Notes: generated from the letters alone by a model not told the origin. A stretch of 37,017 nt of DNA from Planctomycetota bacterium (GCA_019636275.1 JAHBXY010000090.1:1-37017); one strand, 5' to 3'; positions 17,603 to 26,334 are shown, counted from the first letter of the stretch. Made by a program: numbers and translations.

Positions 17603-19188
17603 CAGCGCGCCTCCTGCCACGGGAACAGCCGCTTGCCGGCGAGCTTGAACCCGTAGTCGATGATGATGCCCACGGCGATGATCGCCAGCACGGCGGAGAA
17701 GTAGTTCACCATGTTGTGGCGCCGCTGCATCTCCGTCATGAAGAAGCCGATCCCGAACTCGCCCGGGATCTTGCTCGAGGCGTAGCCCTCCGCCAGGATG
17801 ATCGACGCCCAGCCGATGGCGTACGTCGCCCGCAGGTGCTCGAAGAGCTTGCCCGAGGCGACGGGCACGAGGACGCGCAGGACGACCTGCCCGCGCGTCG
17901 CGCCGAGCGTGTAGGCGGTGTTGACGTAGACCTGGTCGACCGCCTCGATCTCCTTGACGACCATCGGGTAGAGCCAGAAGGCGATCACCAGGAACAGGAA
18001 CCCGATGCGCGCCGTGTTCTCGGCCACGATCCCCGACACGCCCGAGTTGACGAGGAAGCCGGAGGCCGCGGCGGCCAGCGGCAGGATCGCCACCGGCGGG
18101 GCGTAGCCGCCGGCGATCTCCAGCGGCGAGACGAAGCGCTTCACCGGCGGGAAGGCGCCGGCGAGCACGCCCAGCGGCACGCACACGGCCACCGCCACGA
18201 CGAAGCCCAGCGTGGTGCGCCAGAGCGTGCTCTTGATCCCGCCGCGGAAGCCCTGGGCGGAGGTCGGGATCGCCAGGGCCGTGCCCGCGAGCGGGGCGTC
18301 GCAGCGCGGGCAGGTGACCGTCGGCGCCGGCGTCGCGTCGGGCGCGCCGCGGTGCGCCTCGAGCGCCTGGCCGACCGACGCGCTGAGCGGGATCGGGTCG
18401 GCGCGGCCGCAGGCCGGCGTCGCGCAGCGCGCCTGGTAGGCGGCCCCAGAGACGAGCTCGACCAGGCCGGCCATGACGTCGGTGGGCTTGGGCAGGAGGA
18501 AGTTGGAGACGATCGGGTCGTGGCCGAGGTCGTAGCCGACGTCGACCTCGGCCCCGGCGGCCGCCGCCGGGAGCTCGAGCGTGGCCGGCGACCCGCGCAC
18601 GACGCGGAACTCGTCGTCCGCCAGGGCCGCCGCGCCCTCGGCCGCCTCGGAGTAGCCCTGCACCCAGACGTGCGTGCGGGCCTTCACGTCGCGCGGCAGC
18701 TCGGCGCGCCCGTCGGGGCCGAGCGTCAGCTTCACGCTGCGCGGGTCCGGCCCGCCGGCGGTGAGGAACGCCCACAGGAGGAGGAACGCCGTGGCGCCGG
18801 CGAGGAAGATGGCGATCGCGCTCGTGCCGTCGACGTCGCCGCGGACGCGCAGCAGGTGGTCGTAGGGGCTCCGCCGCGCGGCCGGCCGCGCCACGGGGCC
18901 GGCGCCGGCCGCGATCGGCGCCGGATGCGCCGGGGCTACGGGCTTCGGGGCCGGGGCCGGAGTCGCTGACGCCGCCGGCGCGCTGGTCACGGGCGCGGCG
19001 GCGGCGGCCGAGGCCGTCACCGCCAGGGGCGTCGCGACCGGCGCGTCGGGGGTCGCCGGCGCGGCGGCCGGCGACCCCTCGTCCGCGGGGGCAGCGTGGG
19101 GACGCGGGGCGGCGCCGGCGTCGCCGCCGGCCCCCTCCCCCTCCCCCTCGGGCGGCGGCGCCGCCTCCTCGGTCAGCGAGTCGGCCAT
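17602..19188 (-). CDS. ABC transporter permease (TauC/SsuC type) with N-terminal and Cys4 extensions
   Basis: A 528-residue permease, about twice the usual 250-280. Residues 1-107 are a low-complexity Ala/Pro/Glu tail, probably cytoplasmic. A first helix (about 123-144) is followed by a beta-rich domain (150-228), then the family motif FLLPKPTDVMAGLVELV (230-246). Between this and the next helix (LWRTTLGFVVAVAVCVPLGV) sits an insert with C255, C260, C293 and C296, a zinc-ribbon-like CxxxxC...CPRC pattern. The permease core (about 318-528) has five or so helices and the ATPase-coupling loop AYTLGATRGQVVLRVLVP (425-442). The Cys insert should lie outside the cytoplasm if the core has normal topology, which is unusual for a zinc ribbon. 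The gene follows the binding protein by 10 bp. Confidence 0.88.
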
Positions 19189-19198
19189 GGCGCCCGGG

Positions 19199-20944
19199 TC
19201 ACTCGACGGGGAGGACGCGCACGTCGACGCGCCGGTTCTTGGCGTGGTCGACGGGGTCGATCGGGTGGTCCCAGCCGTTGCCGAACGCGATGATCTTGTT
19301 CGGGTCGGTGCCGGGCATCTGCTTCAGGACCGCCTCGCGCAGGGCGTTGGCCCGCTTCTCCGAGAGCTCCTGCACCGCCTGGGTCATCTCGGCGTAGATG
19401 CGCGGGCCCATGGAGCGGAACTCGTTCTTGCGCGACGTGTCGACGTTGCCCTCGATCACGATGCGCGCCGCGCCGAACTCCTCCGAGAGCTGCTTGATCT
19501 TCTTCAGCGTCTCGGGGATCGTCGCGTCGTAGCTCGTGTCGAGGTCCCAGGCGTTGGGCTTGTACTGCACGTGCAGGGGCACGCGCAGGATCTCGGGCAG
19601 GGTGGCCTCGATCTGGCCCTTGAGCTGCTCGGCCGTGACCGGCTCGAACGTCTTGTGCTCCGCCTTCTGGTCGGCGAAGGCGCCCTCCTCCTTCAGCTTG
19701 CGGATCACCGACGCGTCCATGACCTGGTCGGCCGGGACGGGCTGGCCCTCGATCGCGCCGTACTGCCGGTAGAGGCGGCTGGCCTCGTTCCAGGTGGCGA
19801 CGAAGTTGATCGAGCTGTCCTGGTCGAGGAAGAAGCGCTCGTTGTCGCCCAGGCCCGTCGAGTAGGCGTCGCCGAGCATGGCCTTGCAGTCGTCGACCGG
19901 GAAGCCGTAGCCCTGCGCCATGAGCTGCGCCACGCGGTCGGGGTTGTCCTGGAGGACCTTCATGCCCTCGAAGATCCCGCGCACCAGGCCCTCGATCACC
20001 TTGGGGTGCTCCTGGGCGAAGTCGGGGCGCGCCGCCCACACGTCGGCGATGATGTTCGCCGCGTCGGCCGTCGTCGAGAGCAGGCGATTGCGGTTGCCCA
20101 CGTTGTGCTTCGGGTCGACGAGCGTGTAGATGTCCGGCGCCCACGAGACGCAGGCGTGCACGCTGCGGTCCTGCGCGAACAGCGCCGAGGCGCCGAACGC
20201 CGTGCTCGTGAAGCGGAACTTCACGTCCTGGTGCGACAGGCTGGCGTGGTCGAGCAGGCGCAGGATGTAGAAGTGCGAGGGCGAGTTCTGGCAGAGCGCC
20301 ACGGTCTTGCCCTTGAGGTCCGCCACCGACTTGACCGTCGAGCGCACGACGATGCCGTCGCCGCCGCGCGACCAGTCGACCTGCTGGAAGACGCGCGGGG
20401 TGAGGCCGACCTTCTTCATCTGCGGGGCGAACAGCGCGATCATGTCGAGCGTGCCCCACATGGTGTGGGCCTGGCCGGACGCATAGGCGTCGGCCGCCTG
20501 CGCCGGGTCGTCGATCAGGCGCAGCTCGACCTTGAAGCCGTACTTCTTGAACAGCGAGCTGGGCGAGCCCGGGGCGAAGCCGTCGTTGGCCGCGATGATC
20601 GGCCCCCAGCCGGCCCAGATGTTGATCGGGAAGACGACGGTCGGGTCCTTGTCGTTCCAGGCGAACTTGCCGCTGCCCTTGAGCTGCGGCACGGTCTGGC
20701 GGCCGACCTCCTCGAACTCGTTCGAGGTGAGCGGCACCGCGTCGCCGTCGCCCTGCGGCTGCGCCGGCGGCTGCTGACCGCCGCCGCCCTGCTGGCCACC
20801 GCCCTGCTGCCCGCCCTGGGCCACCTGCTGGCCGCCCTGCTGCTCGGCCTTCTTCTGCGTGGCGTACCAGGCCATGCCGACGAGCGTGGCGGCGAAGCCG
20901 ACGATCAGGATCACCCCACCCGGCTTGAGTCTCGCTTCGGACAC
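19199..20944 (-). CDS. ABC substrate-binding protein fused to an OmpA-like peptidoglycan-binding domain
   Basis: A 581-residue protein anchored by an N-terminal helix (about 9-28) and a Gln/Gly low-complexity linker (33-66). Residues 100-440 form a NMT1/TauA-type binding domain (INIWAGWGPIIAANDGF, AHTMWGTLDMIALF, SVADLKGKTVALCQNSPSHF). From about 455 an OmpA/MotB-like domain follows: IVIEGNVDTS, LSEKRANALREAVLKQ and a terminal NRRVDVRV, the usual peptidoglycan-binding signature. The protein may thus tie the transporter to the cell wall or act as a sensor. Start: GTG at 20944 behind GGGAGGGG. Upstream lie 11-bp tandem repeats and then pspA on the same strand. The ligand is unknown; Trp-rich motifs do not settle it. 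Confidence 0.9.
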   Translation of the reverse strand: MSEARLKPGGVILIVGFAATLVGMAWYATQKKAEQQGGQQVAQGGQQGGGQQGGGGQQPPAQPQGDGDAVPLTSNEFEEVGRQTVPQLKGSGKFAWNDKDPTVVFPINIWAGWGPIIAANDGFAPGSPSSLFKKYGFKVELRLIDDPAQAADAYASGQAHTMWGTLDMIALFAPQMKKVGLTPRVFQQVDWSRGGDGIVVRSTVKSVADLKGKTVALCQNSPSHFYILRLLDHASLSHQDVKFRFTSTAFGASALFAQDRSVHACVSWAPDIYTLVDPKHNVGNRNRLLSTTADAANIIADVWAARPDFAQEHPKVIEGLVRGIFEGMKVLQDNPDRVAQLMAQGYGFPVDDCKAMLGDAYSTGLGDNERFFLDQDSSINFVATWNEASRLYRQYGAIEGQPVPADQVMDASVIRKLKEEGAFADQKAEHKTFEPVTAEQLKGQIEATLPEILRVPLHVQYKPNAWDLDTSYDATIPETLKKIKQLSEEFGAARIVIEGNVDTSRKNEFRSMGPRIYAEMTQAVQELSEKRANALREAVLKQMPGTDPNKIIAFGNGWDHPIDPVDHAKNRRVDVRVLPVE

Positions 20945-21007
20945 CTCGTCCCCTCCCTGGCTCGGTTGTGAAGTTCGTCGCCGCGACGACGCCGACGGCG
21001 CCGTCGC

Positions 21008-21044
21008 GGTCAGCCCGCGGTCAGCCCGCGGTCAGCCCGCGGTC
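21008..21044 (-). repeat. 11-bp tandem repeat (3.4 copies) between pspA and the binding-protein gene
   Basis: GGTCAGCCCGC is repeated three times without mismatch (21008-21040) and followed by GGTC. In the transcribed (minus) sense the unit reads GCGGGCTGACC. Just beside it, 20993-21006 (CGACGGCGCCGTCG) is a perfect 14-bp palindrome. Together they fill much of the 113-bp gap before the binding-protein start and may be protein-binding sites or a slippage-prone spacer. Confidence 0.7.
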
Positions 21045-21057
21045 GCGGAGCGCCTCC

Positions 21058-21807
21058 TCAGAGGCCCAGCTCGCGCTCCATCTCGCCGATCGTCTTCTCG
21101 GCGCCGCGCGCCTCGGGCGCGGCCGGCGCGGCCGAGATGTCCTGGGCCATGCCCATCTGCATCTCGAACTGGCGCAGCGTCTCGTTGGCCTGCAGCTTCT
21201 TGGCGTCCTGCTCGATGTCGTAGTGCTCGGTGGCCATGCTGTCCATGGCCATCTCCAGCTTGGCCTCGGCCTGCGCGGCCTCGCGCTCGAGCTTGTCGAC
21301 CATCTCCGAGTGGGTCTGGTCGATCCCGGCCACCTGGAACGACGACATGGCGTTGGCGACCTTCTGGTTCCACTCCGCCTGGCGCTTCGAGTTGAGGGCC
21401 TTCTTGGCCTCCTGGATGCGCTTCTCCTTCTCGAGCATGAAGACGCGCTTCATCTTCTGCGCCTTGTCGAAGGCCTCGGTCGCGGTCTTGAGCTGCCGCT
21501 CCTGCGCGCTCTTCTCGCGCCGGACCTCCTCGAGCGTCGTCGCGTAGTTGAGCGCGATGTCGCGCCGCCCGCCCTGGAGCGCGGCCTTGATCTTGGCCGT
21601 CAGCTCGGCCTCGCGGTCGTTGAGGCGGCGCAGCTCCTTCTCGACGAGCGTCACCTGCGCCTTGATCATGGCCAGGTTCTCGTTGAGGGCCGGGACCTGG
21701 TCCTCGAGGTCGCGGATGTTCTGCTTCAAGATGAGGACCGGGTCCTCACCGAGCTCGATGAACCACCCGATGATCGAGCGGAAGATGCGCTTGATCCGCT
21801 GCCACAT
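21058..21807 (-). CDS. pspA: PspA/IM30-family membrane-stress protein
   Basis: A 249-residue PspA/IM30 (ESCRT-III-like) protein. The N-terminus is the family's amphipathic helix (MWQRIKRIFRSIIGWFIELG), followed by EDPVLILKQNIRDLEDQ and a long alpha-hairpin (about 30-150) of charged coiled coil. A final helix at 205-249 ends in KTIGEMERELGL. The length is close to the typical 220-255. It binds stressed inner membrane from the cytoplasm and oligomerises there. The ATG at 21807 is preceded by GAGGGG and by a good promoter; an upstream in-frame ATG would add an Arg-rich leader not seen in the family. Same-strand downstream genes are the anchored ABC importer and a membrane coiled-coil protein, so PspA probably works with that complex. 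Confidence 0.93.
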   Translation of the reverse strand: MWQRIKRIFRSIIGWFIELGEDPVLILKQNIRDLEDQVPALNENLAMIKAQVTLVEKELRRLNDREAELTAKIKAALQGGRRDIALNYATTLEEVRREKSAQERQLKTATEAFDKAQKMKRVFMLEKEKRIQEAKKALNSKRQAEWNQKVANAMSSFQVAGIDQTHSEMVDKLEREAAQAEAKLEMAMDSMATEHYDIEQDAKKLQANETLRQFEMQMGMAQDISAAPAAPEARGAEKTIGEMERELGL

Positions 21808-21873
21808 GTCGAGGTCCCCTCTCCGCTCCCGACGTCGACGCCGCAGGGCGTCACGCCGGCCACGACGGCCCGG

Positions 21874-21902
21874 ACCATAGCGGAAGGCGTCCGCCATGAC
21901 AA
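21874..21902 (-). promoter_or_regulatory. Sigma70-type promoter of pspA operon
   Basis: On the minus strand TTGTCA (21902-21897) and TATGGT (21879-21874) are separated by exactly 17 bp. This is the best -35/-10 pair in the window, and leaves a leader of about 60 nt before the pspA ATG. No sigma54-type GG/GC element, common for enteric pspA, was noticed. Confidence 0.65.
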
Positions 21903-22087
21903 GGCCGCCCGGCGCCTCTCGCGCGCCGTATTTTCCCTTACAGGACGGCTCCGTCCGGGGTCCGCCCCCGTCCTCCCGTGGTCACTCTGCGCGGCGGGCC
22001 GCCCGTGTCCACTCGGGCTCGGCGGCGCGGCCGCCGGGACCCGGTCGTCCGTGGTCGCTCGCTCCGGGTCCCGCCGCGCGTCGATTC

Positions 22088-22096
22088 TGCTATCTT
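22088..22096 (+). promoter_or_regulatory. Extended -10 promoter of the birA operon
   Basis: TGC followed directly by TATCTT (22091-22096) lies 13 nt before the proposed GTG start at 22110. This leaves room for at most a very short leader. Confidence 0.4.
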
Positions 22097-22109
22097 CCTC
22101 TGCCGGGGG

Positions 22110-22919
22110 GTGGACTTGAGCGGGCTCGAGCGAGCGGCCGTGGAGCAGGCGACGTCGGGCCGGCGCTTGACCGGGCAGCCGGGCGCGACGCTCGAGGTCC
22201 ACGACGAGCTCGCCTCCACCAACGACCGCGCCACCGCCCTGGCCGCCGAGGGCGCGCCCGAGGGCTCGCTCGTCGTGGCCCGCCGGCAGACCGCCGGCCG
22301 CGGCCGCCACGGGCGCCCCTGGGCCTCGCCGCCGGGCGGGCTCTACGCCTCGCTCGTCCTGCGCCCCGACGAGGCCATGCTCCGCCGCCTGCCCGCCACG
22401 CTCCTCGCCGGCCTGGCTGTGGCCGAGGCGATCGACGCCACGACCCCCGGCGCGCGCGCCGAGCTCAAGTGGCCCAACGACGTGCACCTCGGCGGGCGCA
22501 AGGTCTCGGGGATCCTGGGCGAGCTGACCCGCGACGCGCGGGGGCCGCTCCTCGTCCTGGGCCTCGGCGTCAACGTCTCCACCGACCCGGCGGCGCTGCC
22601 CGCCGACCTGCAGGCCACGGCCACGAGCATCGCGGCCGCCTGCGGCGCGGCGCCCGGGCCGGAGGTCCTGCTGGGCGCGTTCCTCGAGCGCTTCGAGGCG
22701 CACTACGACGCGGTGCGGCAGGGCGGCGGGGCCACGATCCTGGCCGCCGCCTCGGCGCGCATGCCCGCGCTCGGCAAGCCCGTGCGCGTGCGCCTCGTCG
22801 ACCGCGTCCTCGAGGGCACCGCCGCCGGCCTCAACGCGACCGGAGGCCTCGTCGTCGAGGCGGACGGGCGGCGCGAGACCGTCGTCGCCGGCGAGGTCGA
22901 GGAGGTCCGCCCGGCGTGA
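22110..22919 (+). CDS. birA: Biotin-[acetyl-CoA-carboxylase] ligase (no DNA-binding domain)
   Basis: A 269-residue biotin protein ligase that activates biotin as biotinyl-AMP and attaches it to carboxyl-carrier proteins. Motifs: STNDRA (36-41), GRGRHGRPW (63-71, the ATP/biotin-AMP loop), GGLYASLVLRP, KWPNDVHLGGRKVSGILGE (120-138, catalytic Lys) and GLGVNVS. A C-terminal SH3-like domain ends the protein (GKPVRVRLVDRVLEGTAAGL). It lacks the N-terminal HTH of group-II BirA, so it should not repress transcription. Start choice is uncertain: GTG 22110 fits the promoter, while TTG 22116 behind GGGGGGTGG is an alternative. The stop overlaps the mutase start in a GTGA. Methylmalonyl-CoA is commonly made by a biotin-dependent propionyl-CoA carboxylase, so the link to the next gene may be functional. 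Confidence 0.92.
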   Translation: MDLSGLERAAVEQATSGRRLTGQPGATLEVHDELASTNDRATALAAEGAPEGSLVVARRQTAGRGRHGRPWASPPGGLYASLVLRPDEAMLRRLPATLLAGLAVAEAIDATTPGARAELKWPNDVHLGGRKVSGILGELTRDARGPLLVLGLGVNVSTDPAALPADLQATATSIAAACGAAPGPEVLLGAFLERFEAHYDAVRQGGGATILAAASARMPALGKPVRVRLVDRVLEGTAAGLNATGGLVVEADGRRETVVAGEVEEVRPA

Positions 22920-24565
22920 GCGACGCGCGCACCGAGTACGACCGCCTGGTGGCGAAGACGCTCCAGCGCGCCCCCGAGCGCGCGCCGGCCTTCACCACGG
23001 CCTCCGGCCTGCCGAGGGAGCGCGTCCACGCCCCGGCGGCGCCCGATGCCGCCTGGGACGAGCAGATCGGCTGGCCCGGGCTCTACCCGTTCACCCGCGG
23101 GATCCAGCCCACCCTGTACCGCGGCCGGCACTGGACCATGCGCCAGTACGCCGGCTTCGGCTCGCCGGCCGAGACCAACGCCCGCTTCAAGGCGCTCCTC
23201 GCGGCCGGCCAGACGGGCCTCTCGGTGGCCTTCGACCTGCCGACGCAGATCGGCTACGACTCGGACGCCTCGATCGCCGCCGGCGAGGTGGGCAAGGTCG
23301 GCGTGCCGATCAGCACGCTCGACGACATGGAGGAGCTGCTCGACGGGATCCCGCTCGACGAGATCAGCATCTCCATGACGATCAACTCGAGCGCGGCCGT
23401 GCTCCTGGCCCTGCTCGTCGCCGTCGCCCGGCGCCGCGGCCTCGACCCGGCCTGCCTGCGCGGGACCACGCAGAACGACATCCTCAAGGAGTATGTGGCG
23501 CGCGGGACGTTCCGCTTCCCGATCGGGCCGTCCATGCGCCTGGTCACCGACACGTTCCGCTACTGCTCGACGGCCCTGCCGCGCTGGAACCCGATCTCGA
23601 TCTCGGGCTACCACATCCGCGAGGCGGGCTCGACGGCGCCGCAGGAGCTGGCGTTCACGTTCGCCGACGGGATCGCCTACGTCGAGGCGGCCCGCGCGGC
23701 CGGGCTCGACGTCGACGCCTTCATGCCGCAGCTCTCGTTCTTCTTCGCCGCGCACTCGGACCTGCTGGAGGAGGTGGCCAAGTTCCGCGCCGCCCGCCGC
23801 CTGTGGGCGAAGATCGCCCGCCACCGGCTGGGCGCGAAGGACCCGCAGTCCTGGCGCTGCCGCTTCCACGTGCAGACCGGCGGCGTGACGCTCACGGCGC
23901 GGCAGCCCGAGAACAACATCATCCGCGTCGCGCTCCAGGCGCTCTCGGCGGTCCTCGGCGGGTGCCAGTCGCTGCACACCAACGGCATGGACGAGGCGCT
24001 GGCCCTGCCGACCGAGGCCTCGGCCGTGCTGGCCCTGCGCACGCAGCAGGTGATCGCCTACGAGGCGGGCGTCGCCGACACGGTCGACCCGCTCGGCGGG
24101 TCGTTCGCCGTCGAGGACCTGACCGACCGCGTCGAGGCCGAGGCGGCGGCGCTGCTGGAGAAGGTCGACGCCGCGGGCGGCATGATCGCCGCGATCGAGG
24201 CGGGCCTGCCGCAGCGGCTCATCCAGCAGGCGGCCTACGACCACCAGCGGGCGGTCGACTCGGGCGCGCGCGTGGTCGTCGGCGTGAACCGCTTCGAGAC
24301 CGGCGAGGAGGCCCAGCCGGCCGTGTTCCGCGTCGACCCGGCGGTCGAGGAGGCCCGGGCGACGCGCCTGGCGGCCTTCCGCGCCCGGCGCGACGAGGGC
24401 CGCGCGCGGGCCCGCCTGGCCGCGCTCGAGGCGGCGGCGAACAAGGAGGGGGCCCCGCTCGTCGAGGCGATCGTGGACGCCGTCCTCGACCAGGTGACGC
24501 TCGGCGAGGTCATGGGTACGCTGGCGGGCGTGTTCGGGGAGTACGCGGGTGCCGACCATTACTGA
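22916..24565 (+). CDS. Methylmalonyl-CoA mutase large (catalytic) subunit
   Basis: A 549-residue TIM-barrel subunit of a split B12-dependent acyl-CoA mutase; it has no B12-binding domain and stops soon after the barrel. It converts (R)-methylmalonyl-CoA and succinyl-CoA by radical chemistry. The substrate-defining residues agree with the P. shermanii enzyme: Y78 (RQYAGF, Y89 there), R196 (ARGTFRFP, R207) and H233 (SGYHIREAG, H244), with identical spacing of 118 and 37. Isobutyryl-CoA mutase has Phe and Gln, and 2-hydroxyisobutyryl-CoA mutase Ile and Gln, at the first two positions, so those are unlikely. Other family motifs: FDLPTQIGYDSD, GTTQNDILKEY, QTGGVTLTARQPENNIIR, QSLHTNGMDEALALPT. The GTG has GGAGG 10 nt upstream and overlaps birA; the 3' end overlaps folP by 17 bp. 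No MeaB/ArgK chaperone gene is in view. Confidence 0.93.
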   Translation: MSDARTEYDRLVAKTLQRAPERAPAFTTASGLPRERVHAPAAPDAAWDEQIGWPGLYPFTRGIQPTLYRGRHWTMRQYAGFGSPAETNARFKALLAAGQTGLSVAFDLPTQIGYDSDASIAAGEVGKVGVPISTLDDMEELLDGIPLDEISISMTINSSAAVLLALLVAVARRRGLDPACLRGTTQNDILKEYVARGTFRFPIGPSMRLVTDTFRYCSTALPRWNPISISGYHIREAGSTAPQELAFTFADGIAYVEAARAAGLDVDAFMPQLSFFFAAHSDLLEEVAKFRAARRLWAKIARHRLGAKDPQSWRCRFHVQTGGVTLTARQPENNIIRVALQALSAVLGGCQSLHTNGMDEALALPTEASAVLALRTQQVIAYEAGVADTVDPLGGSFAVEDLTDRVEAEAAALLEKVDAAGGMIAAIEAGLPQRLIQQAAYDHQRAVDSGARVVVGVNRFETGEEAQPAVFRVDPAVEEARATRLAAFRARRDEGRARARLAALEAAANKEGAPLVEAIVDAVLDQVTLGEVMGTLAGVFGEYAGADHY

Positions 24566-25424
24566 GCCGCTGCGCGCGCCCCCGCCCGTGCCGCTCCCCG
24601 GCGGCCGGCGCCTCGTCCTCGTCGGGCCGGTGGTCATGGGCGTGGTCAACGTCACGCCCGACTCGTTCTCCGACGGCGGCCGGATCGCCGACCCGGTGGC
24701 CCACGCCCGGGCCCTGGCGGCCGAGGGCGCGGCGATCATCGACGTCGGCGGCGAGTCGACCCGGCCCGGCGCCGCCCCCGTCCCCGAGGACGAGGAGCGG
24801 GCGCGCGTCGTGCCCGTGATCGAGGCCCTCGTGCGCGGCGGCCTGCCGGTGCCGATCTCCGTCGACACGAGGAAGCCCGGCGTCGCCCGCGCGGCCCTCG
24901 CGGCCGGCGCGGCCCTCGTCAACGACGTCTCGGGCCTCGGCGACCCCGACATGGCCCGCGTGGCGGCCGCCGCCAGGGCGGCCGTGATCGTCATGCACAT
25001 GCAGGGGACGCCCGAGACCATGCAGGCGGCGCCCACCTACGCCGACGTGGTCACCGAGGTGGCCGCGTTCCTGGCCGAGCGGCGCGCGCGCGCCGTCGCC
25101 GCCGGCGTCGACCCGGCCGCCGTCCTCGTCGACCCGGGCCTGGGCTTCGGCAAGACGGTCGAGCACAACCTCACGCTCCTGCGTCACCTCGAGCGCCTGG
25201 CCGCCATCGGCCCGCTGGTCGTGGGCCTCTCGCGCAAGTCGACCCTCGGCCACGTGCTGGGCGGCCGCCCGCCGGAGGGCCGCCTCGCGGGGGGCCTGGG
25301 CGGCGCCGTGTGGGCCGCCCTGCGCGGGGCCAGCGTGATCCGCACGCACGACGTCCTGCCCACCGTCGACGCCCTGCGCGTCGTCGCCGCCATCGCGGAT
25401 CGTGAGGGCGCGCATGCTGCGTGA
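24549..25424 (+). CDS. folP: Dihydropteroate synthase
   Basis: A 291-residue dihydropteroate synthase that joins p-aminobenzoate to dihydropterin pyrophosphate in folate synthesis. Signatures in order: MGVVNVTPDSFSDGG (about 30-44), IIDVGGESTRPG, ISVDTRKPGVA, LVNDVSGLGD, MHMQGTPETMQ, VLVDPGLGFGKTVEHN, GLSRKSTLGHVLGG and ASVIRTHDV. All pterin- and pyrophosphate-binding residues appear intact. The GTG start has GGGGAG at 24536-24541 and lies 17 bp inside the mutase gene. The 3' end overlaps cdaA by 11 bp. folP next to cdaA is a known arrangement in several phyla; placement after a mutase subunit is not. Confidence 0.95.
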   Translation: MPTITEPLRAPPPVPLPGGRRLVLVGPVVMGVVNVTPDSFSDGGRIADPVAHARALAAEGAAIIDVGGESTRPGAAPVPEDEERARVVPVIEALVRGGLPVPISVDTRKPGVARAALAAGAALVNDVSGLGDPDMARVAAAARAAVIVMHMQGTPETMQAAPTYADVVTEVAAFLAERRARAVAAGVDPAAVLVDPGLGFGKTVEHNLTLLRHLERLAAIGPLVVGLSRKSTLGHVLGGRPPEGRLAGGLGGAVWAALRGASVIRTHDVLPTVDALRVVAAIADREGAHAA

Positions 25425-26316
25425 GCTGGAGCGCCTCCTCCGCGACCCGGGCAACCTGTCCGAGGTCCTCATCCTCTCGGTCCTCCTCTTCGGCCTGCTC
25501 ACCTTCCTGCGCGGCACGCGCGGCGAGGGCATGCTCAAGAGCCTCGGCTTCTTCCTGGCGGTGGGCTTCATCGTCCTGCGCGGCCTGTCGCAGGAGTTCG
25601 AGCTGGCTCGCCTGACCCTGGTCCTCGACGCGATCTTCCAGGCGTCGGTGATCGCCCTGGTGGTGATCTTCCAGCCCGAGCTGCGCCGCGGCCTGGCGCT
25701 GAAGATCGGCGAGAAGTGGTTCCAGTCGAGCGTCCCCGAGCAGCAGGTGCTCGAGGAGGTGGCCACGGCCGCCGCGCGCCTCTCCAAGTCGAAGGAGGGG
25801 GCGCTCATGGCGATCGAGCGCAAGGATGGGCTCAAGAACTACGTCACCACCGGCACGGTGCTCGACGCGCAGGTCAAGGCCGACCTGCTGGCGAACATCT
25901 TCTGGCCCGGCGCGCCGCTGCACGACGGCGCGGTGATCATCCAGAACGGGCGCATCGCAGCCGCCGGCTGCTTCCTGCCGCTCACGGACAACCCGGACAT
26001 CAGCAAGGCGCTCGGCACGCGCCACCGGGCGGCGATCGGCCTGTCGGAGGTCGAGGACGCGCTCGTCGTCGTCGTCTCCGAGGAGACGGGCACGATCTCG
26101 CTCGCCGAGGGCGGGCGGCTCCACCGCGAGCTCGACCGCGAGTCGCTCCTGACCATGCTGAAGGAGCTCTACCTCACCCCCGAGGACGACGACGACCCGC
26201 CAGGCGTGGGCGCCGAGGTCCCGCCGCTCCCGGGCGACCCGGCCGGGACCGCCACGAGCCTCAACCCGGGCGGGAAGACGACCACCCGCCACCAGCGCCG
26301 GATCATCAGCACCTGA
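25414..26316 (+). CDS. cdaA: Diadenylate cyclase CdaA (c-di-AMP synthase)
   Basis: A 300-residue membrane diadenylate cyclase making c-di-AMP from two ATP. Three helices (about 17-33, 42-58, 69-88) precede the DAC domain (about 95-245) with LHDGAVII (catalytic D171-G-A) and GTRHRAAIG (R203-H-R), both needed for cyclisation. A ~50-residue acidic, then Pro/Gly and basic tail (EDDDDPP...TTTRHQRRI) follows the domain and is longer than in typical CdaA. The ATG at 25414 is preceded by GAGGG; a GTG at 25402 would add four residues. It is followed by its usual regulator gene cdaR. c-di-AMP normally controls potassium and osmolyte transport and cell-wall turnover. Confidence 0.95.
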   Translation: MLRELERLLRDPGNLSEVLILSVLLFGLLTFLRGTRGEGMLKSLGFFLAVGFIVLRGLSQEFELARLTLVLDAIFQASVIALVVIFQPELRRGLALKIGEKWFQSSVPEQQVLEEVATAAARLSKSKEGALMAIERKDGLKNYVTTGTVLDAQVKADLLANIFWPGAPLHDGAVIIQNGRIAAAGCFLPLTDNPDISKALGTRHRAAIGLSEVEDALVVVVSEETGTISLAEGGRLHRELDRESLLTMLKELYLTPEDDDDPPGVGAEVPPLPGDPAGTATSLNPGGKTTTRHQRRIIST

Positions 26317-26334
26317 GAGGCACCTGAGACGCAC

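Larger units (their letters stand above)
21808..22109. other. 302-bp divergent intergenic region between pspA and birA
   Basis: This region has no supported gene. It holds the pspA promoter (21902-21874), an extended -10 for birA (22088-22096) and a 9-bp inverted repeat GGGACCCGG / CCGGGTCCC (22036-22044 and 22064-22072) just upstream of the birA -10, a possible operator. A run of AT-richer bases (tattttcccttaca, 21930-21943) stands out from the surrounding GC-rich DNA. Confidence 0.5.

Noticed and set aside
21008..21044. CRISPR array
   Set aside because: The units are 11 bp and directly adjacent, with no spacers and no cas genes.
21896..22915. In-frame upstream extension of the mutase large subunit
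   Set aside because: It overlaps birA in another frame; the family N-terminus and a GGAGG site fit the GTG at 22916.
22916..24565. Isobutyryl-CoA or 2-hydroxyisobutyryl-CoA mutase
   Set aside because: Those have Phe/Gln or Ile/Gln at the two key positions; Tyr and Arg are present here.
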